A program made the position numbers and the translations under genes. Shown piece after piece: positions 56,138 through 64,000 of a stretch of DNA of 64,000 nt. Origin of the DNA: Eledone cirrhosa (taxonomy: Eukaryota; Mollusca; Cephalopoda; Octopoda; Eledonidae). The stretch lies in contig OZ024743.1 of the NCBI GenBank assembly GCA_964016885.1, forward strand, positions 18,384,872-18,448,871. The letters are read 5' to 3'. The number at the start of each line of letters is the position of its first letter. Within the stretch, counting starts at the first letter, position 1. Below the pieces are notes generated by a model. It ran no database searches. It saw only the letters and a list, made by a program, of their open reading frames with translations, and had not been told where the DNA came from.

Positions 56138-56850
56138 AGAGTTGGTACATTTAGATTGCTGTACTATGCATCGATATTATCATTACCAAAGTAACAAGTC
56201 GCAAGATAATTGAGGGAGATGCGTTAGAATGACATATGTGGGGTGATAACTAAAATAATAGAGAAGAAAATAAAGAAGGCATGAAAGTTACCTTTGCATT
56301 TAATTAGTCCCAAATTCTTTTTTAATATACCATTTTTTGTTGAAAAAAGAAGTAAGTGACATAGTCACTACTTTAAAACAATAGCGTAAAGTCTTTACAA
56401 TGCTTTTAATTAAGCATACAGTGTATTGCAAAATAGACTATATATACATTCATATATATATCGCTATTTCAGAGCACCAATTCTAATTTTCAATTTTTGC
56501 TGGACCGGCAAGCGCTCTGTATAATCATTTCCTGATTATTACTGGAATTCTATAAGAATCCAGCTTCTATAATTTTCGATGGAAGCAGAAGAGTACGTGG
56601 TTCTGATGAACGCCAACCAGTGTGAAAAACAGACTGCCAGCTTCTCTCCCTTCTTTTACCGAAAAGATATAAGAGACATAGTCACTACTTTAAAACTGAT
56701 AGGAGGCGTATGGTCTTCTAAATGTTTTTAATTAAACACACGGTATATTGCTAAATATATTATACATACATTCATGTATATATAATATATATATATATAT
56801 TTATATATAAACATATAAGGAGAGAGAAAGAGTGAGAAGGAAAATAGAGA
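56135..56850. other. AT-rich DNA with a diverged internal duplication
   Basis: 56341-56460 and about 56660-56790 share 'AGACATAGTCACTACTTTAAAAC'-like sequence and a following TTTTTAATTAA...CAC/TACAGTGTATTG-like stretch. This suggests two diverged copies of a unit of about 120 bp. No gene is seen. Confidence 0.5.
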
Positions 56851-56857
56851 CAGAAAT

Positions 56858-56941
56858 AATTGTCTCTACTTTTGGCACAAAGCCAACAATTGTTCCAGTG
56901 CATTACTGGTACTTTATTTTATCGACCCCGTAAAGATGAGA
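56858..56941 (-). mobile_element. Truncated cephalopod-type SINE, minus strand
   Basis: Only the 3' half remains: reverse complement CTTTACGGGGTCGATAAAAT, AAGTACCAGTAATGCACTGG, then the GCCAAAAGTAGAGACAATTA end. Confidence 0.82.
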
Positions 56942-59115
56942 TTATACGGTTATTAAACTGTGTAGGTAAATCTGATTATGCGTGTGTTAGCATAATCTTA
57001 TGTGATTGTTGTATGTCTGTGTGATATAATCCCGGGCTGGAATCGGATCATGCGAGAATGAATGGTTGGCAGCTGACAAAGCTGGGCTATTTCAAGAAGT
57101 GGGTAGATGAAGAAGCGTAGTTCGGTAGTGAATATCTCACTTATAACGGAAGCGTCATGGGGTGAAGTTGTGATGAAGAACAATGATGAGGTAAAGTAGT
57201 TAGACGTGTTCCTTTGGGAGTGAGCCTATTTGCGATAGTGATTTTAGTGTGTGAGGTTGGACTGATAATACATGAGTGTAGTGCTAACGTTTAAGTTGTA
57301 GTATACTTGGCTGTGTTAATATGATTAGTTAAATATTCGCGTGAGTAAAATTAAGTAATATGTGCTTGGAATGGGTAGGCTAAACAAAGAGGGGCGTTGC
57401 GTATTGTCCGTGGCAAGCAGTGAGGCCTAAAATTGTAGGGTGGTGATTAGAGTGTACGATGATGCTGAAACGTCAATGAGGGGGGACTCGTTGCGAGTCG
57501 GGATAACATGTATATGTATATATGGGGAGTGGGTGGTCTATCATTTTTATTATGTAAATTCTAATTTCTTTTACCATTTCATGCGAATTGATATAGTGTT
57601 TACACTTGGCATAGTCTACTATGGATGTTATATTTTCTTCTTTAAATCGTTCAAATGCCATTTCATTCCACTCTCATTCATATAAATAGCACGAATTATT
57701 TTTTTCTTTCGTTGATTTGTAGTATATTTTTATTAGGAAACTACATCCTTTGCAAAGTGATTTTCTCCAATATGGACGGTAAAATTATTATATTAGTGAC
57801 TTATTACTTGCGTATTTTTATTATTTTTTTTTTTTTAGATAAGTGTATTTGTGTTATTTCCATTATGAAGCTGTTAGCTAAATATTAATTATAGAAAGGC
57901 AAATCGCAAATTTATAAAGTCTGATGATATATAGATTAGGTGTCCATAAGTTATATCATTTAATGGAGAAACATTTGTGTTTTTTTACTGCAAACCGAAC
58001 TTATAAATCTTTGCATGAATGGATACCTATAAAATGTTGGTACATTTTTCTTTTGATATAGGATATGAAAGCAAATCTCAGTTTTCTGTGTGCCACATTG
58101 TTTTGCGTTCAATTTACTGTTTGAAGCATTATATCAATTGCAACATTGTAGATATTTTAGCATTAGATAATGTCTATGCAGATGCTGCAGTGAACATATG
58201 TATTGAATAGATAAATAGATCAATTACAGTTATTTTTTTATTATAAGTTATTGTCTGGAAATCGAACCGAAGACCTTTGTTCGGTGTTCCGTTTCATTTA
58301 TCATATTCCATATTCTAGTTATTATGATGTTTAAAGACGTTTATTAAAATATTTGCATATAGCATTAGTTGTAATAATTTAGGTTACCGATCATCATTTA
58401 ACTTGAACACATGAAATCTACAGAGTACTTTTCTCTGAGAAATTGCTGTGCTACTCATTTTCCATATTCATAACATTTACAAACTACTTCATGAAACACA
58501 CCAACCCCCATCTATATGCCAATTATTCCTCACAGTTTCAATTGACACGAGATAATTTTACAAATTGCCTTATATAAAGAAATTTAGGTTATTGGAATCT
58601 AAACGTATATAATTAAATACATAATGTATTGTCATATTGGCTTACATGCGTTTTAATATATCACCTGCATTCTCATCGACTCTATTTCGATCTTTCTATT
58701 TTTTTTTTGTACGTCTGCAAACATATCCTTTTATTTTGGTGCTTAGGAAAATCTCATATTAACGATCATCACTAACGAACTTAACACATATGAATTATCT
58801 TTTCAGATAATCAGTAATAGTCTTCTCTCTCTCTAAATCTGATAAGAATCTTAAAGTTGAAAATAAAATATGGGAAAATCATAATGAATAAATTTGAATG
58901 ACTGTTATATAGAATCGAAATTAAAATAACATTACATTTGTGTCATGTAATAATTTGTGATATGAAATAGTGTGTTGAAACATATATGTGTATATTTGGT
59001 AATGCTCAAGTTGCCAGGATTGCAAATAATTTTCAATTCATATGATTATCAATTCATAGTTATTACAATTCTTTCGTTAGATTGAGCCATCACATACAGA
59101 ATTTCCGTTTTTGCT
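56942..59115. other. AT-rich DNA, no gene recognised
   Basis: About 2.2 kb of unique-looking sequence. 57000-57540 is slightly less AT-rich and has a GT-rich sense. Open frames up to 81 codons show no domain. Confidence 0.5.
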
Positions 59116-59141
59116 TCATATATATATATATATATATATAT
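59116..59141. repeat. (TA)n at the 3' end of PLE-D
   Basis: Short TA run directly against the first base of PLE-D. Confidence 0.93.
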
Positions 59142-59721
59142 TAGTAAAAGGAAAAGAAAATGCTGACACATTTTTCCCAGTGAAAAATAGTTTAATTAGG
59201 AATAAGTATAAATTAGTAATAAGTATTGGTTAGTATTCAGTTTTAGTTTTAAGTTTTTACCGGTTGCGCATTTCTAATGCTTTTCAAAGATAATTTGGAG
59301 ATAGAGCGCCCGTGTTGTTTGCTCTAATCAGATCAGTACTGGAAATTCTTCCTGTTTTATGTGAAAAAAGTGGCTCCAGAGGTATTAGGATTTGGTTGGT
59401 TGTTGAATGTCACGTGAATGAGTACTATAAATATCACGCCAATTCGTGTTGCAAAAATTCTTGTAGTCAAAACAAATTTGATTGGTCGGTAGAGGTCAGG
59501 TGAATGTTTAAAATTGATTTTGCGCCAAATGTAGGTTTGTCGAAGAGTGTCCCTTTTCGCCTGATTGAGAAGTCACTGAAAAATAAGTCTTTTAAGACAA
59601 GTATGTGTGTGTGTGTGTCTAGTAAAGAGGTTCATTGTTGTGATAATTGTCAGTAGGGATGTGTGACTGAATTGCAGTCATGTTGAAAGGTCAACAGTTC
59701 AAGTGCCTATTAAGACAAATA

Positions 59722-59723
<2 letters not shown>

Positions 59724-59774
<51 letters not shown>

Positions 59775-60020
59775 CAGAGTGGTTCGTGGTAGAGGGATGG
59801 ATTGGGTCATTAGGAATGTGTCTGTACGTCTGTGGGGGATATTTTAACATGATGGAAGATATTTTTCAGCTCTTGTCTTATACGGAGAAGTGTGTGTGTG
59901 TGTGTGTATGTCTGTTTGTATGTTAGTGTACGCGTGTGTATGTGTGTGTATGTGTGTATATGTGTGTATGTGTGCGTGTGTGTGTGTGTGTGTATGTGTG
60001 CGTGTGTGGATGGACCAGTA
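59724..60020. repeat. (TG)n-rich segments inside PLE-D
   Basis: 59724-59771 pure TG, 59890-60008 TG-rich. Both are mirrored as CA in the inverted arm. Confidence 0.93.
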
Positions 60021-60230
60021 TGTTTGTGATACTGGTAAAAATGTTGTACATTATTCGATATCTTCAGTAATTTGCAAAAACGATTCTCTCAAAAGAACAT
60101 CAAAAACATTAATAATAAAAGGGGTGAAATGATGTATAGTATTGTCATAAGACCAAGGTGTGTGTCAGTTTCCAGATTGTACGTACTGTAAGGGGAATCC
60201 ATTAGGCCCTGCCGTATGGGAATACTTGTT
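59776..60230. repeat. PLE-D inverted arm, 3' copy
   Basis: Reverse complement of 63415-63860. Shared words include CTCTTGTCTTATACGGAGAAG, GGGGATATTTTAACATGATG and CCTTGCAGTACGTACAAT-like sequence, with moderate divergence. Confidence 0.85.
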
Positions 60231-60469
60231 TACAAATATGTATGTGCCAATCAGTGTGCAATGCATGTGTGCGTATATGTATGTGTGCGTGCCGGTACGT
60301 TTATATCTATAGACATCAAAAGGTATGCAAATTTGTGTATATTTGTGTTGCACCATAGAACATGTGTGTTTACGTGTGTCATTGTGTTTATATGTGGATA
60401 GAAATGTATGTGGGATGTATGCTTATGTAGGTATGTATGTTGACGTGTGTATGTTGTGGGTTCGTCTTA

Positions 60470-63110
60470 GGGAGAAGTGTTTAGACGGGGTCCGTATTTG
60501 TTAATAACGTGAAATTCCTTGCTGATGCGCTGGGTGTGGGTGGCATTATCTTTAAATTTGAAGAGGGGAAAGATTCTAAATTTGGGATGATTTTGGGCGG
60601 CATATGTATCAATGTATTCACTCAGTGGTATTTTTCTCTATTCCCGTATTTTAATTTGGGATCTATGTACAGTCATGCGCTGGCAGAGTCTGTTTTTAGT
60701 CTGGCCTATGTATTGTTTTCGACAACCTGAGCAAGTTAATACATATATTAGATTTTCTGATGCGCATGTGAAATTGTGTTTTACTATAAAACGTTGTCCT
60801 TCTTTGAAATAGAATTCCGAACCATCTATTAGGTTGATGCATATCCCACAGTTGGGTCTATCGCATTTTTTACTGTGGGTTCTGTTGTTGTGGTTGGAAG
60901 TATTTTGGCATGTGTTAGGATGTTTTTCATTGACATAGATTGTCTTTTGCTCTTTATGCTATCGTGTATTCGAAGGGTTTTGTTCATTCAATGAACCTTT
61001 TTTAACACAGTGATGTTCTGGAGGATGGTGTCAAAGGCCTCATTGTTGAGGGTGTTGTGTGTGGAGATGTATGGAAGAGCTTTTAGTTTCGGTTCATTTA
61101 CTTTAGGGTATCTAAGGTCCTGGGTACTGAGTTTTAGGGCACGTTGGATTCCATTGTCAATTAGTGATGCAGGGTAGTCCCTGCCTATGAGTGTGCCCTT
61201 TAGTTCTTGTAGCCGTAAGAAACAGGTGTTTTTATTGGAGACTATAGTACAGATTCTCTTGGCTAAGTTGTAGGGAATATTAATTTTAACGTGTCTAGGG
61301 TGGCAAGAGTTGAAAGGAAGACATTGCTTTGAGTCTGTGGGCTTGTAGTATATGTCTGTTTCTAAATTTGTTTGTTATGAATCTTAATGTGGATGTCGTG
61401 GAAGGGGAGGTGTTGATGGCTGTATTCCATCGTAAAGTTAATATTCGTGTTGAGCCCATTTATAAGGGTGTGAAACTCTTTAAGTTTTTCGATGTTTCGA
61501 TGAAGCAATCATCTAGATATCGCTTCCAGTTCTTTTCTATGTGGAAGTGGAGAGTGTTTCCAAATTTGTTTAGTACTTTAGTGTAGAGAGTGATTTCCAG
61601 GTATCCCATGACTAGGTTGGCATAAGTGGGGGCTGTTTTCGTTCCCATAGCGGTCCCAGATTTCTGCCTGTATGATTTGTTATTGAAAACGAAGTAACTA
61701 TTCTCCAAGATAAATTTGAGTCCCTCTATCACGAATTCTTTTTGATGCGTTGTGGGAGTTCATTGTGGTAATTATCCAGCCATAATTGGATAGCTTCTAT
61801 TCCTAGGTTGTGGGGGATGTTGGAGTATAGGTTGACAAAATCGAATGTCACTAGTAGGATTTGTTCAGAAAGGGGCATATTAGGGAGGTGATTGAGCATA
61901 TCTAGGTCGTCTCTTATATAGCTTTTGATGTGTTTGAGAAAAGGCTTGAGAAGGGTATCAATGAAGTTGCTAAGGCGGTGGGTTTCGCAAGCGGGGTCTG
62001 CTATTGTAGGTCTTAATTTGATATCATTGGGTGAGGGGACATTGATGACTATATCTGTGGCTTCCTTGCATGCCTTACTTATTAAATTCGCTTTTATGTA
62101 CTTTAGCGATACCGTAGAAAAGGCTGGATTTACTTGTGAAGTCTGTGATGAAGCTGAATTTCTTGTTAGTGAGTCCTTCTATTTTATTGGTTGTTCAGAG
62201 ATTTTATGTTTCTCATAATTTTCTGTTGATTGTAGTGCTCAGCCTTTTCGTAGTATGTTTCGTTTTCCAAAGTGGAGAGCGCTAAGTTGATATAGAATTC
62301 TGTCCCATTAAGACTACTGTACTCCCTTTATCAGCCTCTTTAATTGTAATAGTTCTGTCGGTTTTTAATCTATTTAATTCTTCCCATTCTTTCTTGTTGA
62401 GTTTTGACTTGTGCTTTTCTCTGTTAGAGTTGGTAAGGGAAGTTTGTGATGTGTTCACAGAGTTCGTCCAGGATTTCCTTTCTACCTTTTGATGGGGTGT
62501 AGTTGCTCTATTTCTGGCTAATGATTCATCCTCATTGTACTGGTCGAATAGTTCTTCACTGAGTCGTAACTTTCTACAGAAGTCTGTGAAGTCTTCCTTC
62601 ATTTCATAGTAGTTAGGATGTAGTGGGGTCGGTGTGAATTTAAGACCTTTGGAGAGTAAGTTGATAAGGTTGGGTGTTGGTTCTGCACTAGTTATATTGA
62701 TAATTTTTATTACTCTTGGTTTCTCCGCCCTGTCTTGTGTTATTTTGTTTGCCTGTATATCTGTGCTGTGTCTAAAAAATGGTTGGGGTAGAGGGGTTGT
62801 CTGCTGATGTTAAGTGGTCTCCTGTGTTTGTTATATTCCTTGTTGTTGTAACATGTGGTTCGGTTTCGTGGTTGTGGATTGAATGGGGTGTTCCTGTATT
62901 GTGAGTATGGATGTGTATTTATATGTGCCATGTTGGAATGTGGTGTTATAGGTGGCCTACGTTGTTGGTTGTATCGTGTGGTGTAGGTTAGTCGTGTATT
63001 GTGGAAGCGAGAGTTGAGAAAATAGATATTACCTTGCTGTCGCCTTGTAGCGGGGAAGTTGTTACATCTATCATGGTGGTGGTATCTTTTCCCTATGTTT
63101 GACGATGAGG
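60470..63110 (-). pseudogene. PLE-D ORF: canonical Penelope-type RT + GIY-YIG endonuclease, broken
   Basis: The N-terminal part (about 63110-62740) is rich in His/Asn/Arg and unrecognised. The conserved pre-RT block TITIKEADKGSTVV lies at about 62350-62300. RT motif A is LVTFDFVNLYSNIPH (about 61855-61810), motif B is GTAMGTKTAPTYANL (about 61660-61615) and motif C is WKRYLDDCF (about 61530-61500). The C-terminal nuclease reads NLIYVLTCSGCRKQYIGQT (about 60750-60690) and has an in-frame TAG after QIKIRE (about 60650). Frameshifts separate several blocks. The domain order is that of ordinary endonuclease-bearing PLEs, and the RT differs clearly from PLE-A and PLE-B. Confidence 0.85.
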
Positions 63111-63414
63111 CATCCGCGTAGTAGTTGAGAGATTTGGTATGGTGTCTCCTTGAAGGGAATAAGTTGTAAATGTCATTCTATGGTGATGATTTCTAGGGTT
63201 TTTGTTCCTTCTTATGGAAACGAGGTTGGGAAGTTCATATTCGGTGGGGTGCTTCCTTCTTCTTTTGTTAGTAGCTGGGGGGGGGGATTGCGAAGTCGCT
63301 GTGCGGTTCGGTTATGGGTTTTCCTATTTTTATAAACGGGTTATTGGAGGTGTAATCCGTTTGAAAGTCGATTCATAGTTTAGGAACCAAGCGGCACTTA
63401 CATATTTGACACAG

Positions 63415-63860
63415 GTATTCCCATACGGCAAGGCCTAATGGATTCCCCTTGCAGTACGTACAATCTGGACACTCACACACACCTTGGTCTTATAACAATA
63501 CTATACATCATTTCACCCCTTTTATTATTAATGATTTTGATGTTCTTTTGAGAGAATCGTCTTTGCAAATTATTGAAATATCGAATAATGTACACCATTT
63601 TTACCAGTATCACAAACATACTGGTGCATCCACACACATACACACACACACATACATACACACATACACACACATACACACATACACACACACGTACAGA
63701 CGCGTACACTAACATACAGACATACATACACGCACACACACACACTTCTCCGTATAAGACAAGAGCTGAAAAATATCTTTCATCATGTTAAAATATCCCC
63801 CACACACGTAAATACACATTCCTACTCACCGAATCGCTCTACCACAAACGACTCTGCTAC
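63415..63860. repeat. PLE-D inverted arm, 5' copy
   Basis: Reverse complement of 59776-60230. Includes CTTCTCCGTATAAGACAAGAG and CATCATGTTAAAATATCCCC. Confidence 0.85.
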
Positions 63861-63905
63861 AAAAACACACACACACACACACACACATACACACACACAC
63901 ACACA

Positions 63906-63991
<86 letters not shown>

Positions 63992-64000
63992 AACACACAC
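63861..64000. repeat. (CA)n microsatellite reaching the window end
   Basis: About 130 bp of nearly pure CA, the inverted counterpart of the (TG)n at 59724-59771, and expanded relative to it. Confidence 0.96.

Larger units (their letters stand above)
59142..64000 (-). mobile_element. PLE-D: Penelope-like element with inverted terminal arms, runs off the window
   Basis: Minus strand. The 3' region 59142-60480 matches PLE-C. The coding region is about 60470-63110. The 5' end returns in inverted form: 63415-63860 is the reverse complement of about 59776-60230, and the (CA)n beyond corresponds to the (TG)n at 59724-59775. A long inverted LTR-like arrangement is typical of Penelope-like elements. 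The true 5' end lies beyond base 64000. Confidence 0.85.

Noticed and set aside
57440..57888. 81- and 77-codon plus-strand frames as hypothetical small membrane proteins
   Set aside because: AT-rich composition alone gives Phe/Ile/Tyr-rich frames of this size, and there is no supporting signal.

Overview
This is eukaryotic, metazoan DNA and most probably a cephalopod (octopus-like) intergenic region. The species clue is a tRNA-derived SINE present in four copies. Its core reads 'CTTTCATCCTTACGGGGTCG' followed by 'AAGTACCAGTAATGC', which I recognise from cephalopod genomes. No host protein-coding gene, rRNA or tRNA could be recognised. The window is a stack of transposable elements in very AT-rich DNA packed with (TA)n, (TAA)n and (TG/CA)n microsatellites.

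Layout. 1-4130: LINE-A, an APE-endonuclease non-LTR retrotransposon (+), entered in the middle of ORF1 and heavily broken. 4166-6117: R4-1, an R4/Dong-like retrotransposon fragment (-) with a restriction-like endonuclease. 6165-6345: SINE. 6.3-12.7 kb: AT-rich DNA with a small hammerhead-ribozyme-like repeat (about 9.85-10.01 kb) and a second SINE. 12.7-13.7 kb: a dead mariner (DD34D) transposase. 16.83-21.53 kb: PLE-A, a Penelope-like element (-) with LTR-like direct repeats and a 397-bp fold-back. 21.66-27.36 kb: LINE-B (-), full length but broken, same family as LINE-A. 27.5-28.95 kb: two more R4/Dong-like pieces in (TAA)n. 29.34-29.65 kb: a probable hAT-type MITE. 30.2-31.7 kb: a SINE with a perfect 19-bp target duplication beside a 1.27-kb fold-back element. 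31.79-38.22 kb: an end-to-end Helitron (-) inserted in (TA)n. 38.3-39.85 kb: PLE-C (-). 40.0-41.7 kb: two long DNA palindromes. 43.7-47.4 kb: an RTE-like tail, a dispersed inverted repeat, and PLE-B (-). 48.55-54.24 kb: LINE-C (-), the best preserved LINE. 54.86-55.92 kb: R4-4 (+). 59.14-64.0 kb: PLE-D (-) with long inverted terminal arms, running off the window.

How the parts relate. None of the elements looks intact, but several are only a few stops or frameshifts away. The strongest pattern is niche sorting on microsatellites. All four R4/Dong-like pieces are bracketed by (TAA)n tracts. The four Penelope-like copies, the Helitron and small pLTR-like pieces end in (TA)n tracts. The simple repeats therefore look like landing sites rather than filler. 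I found no evidence of an operon, defence system or host regulatory system. The observations most worth following are the microsatellite targeting, the pair of PLEs with a noncanonical YRDD reverse transcriptase, and the hammerhead-like cores.
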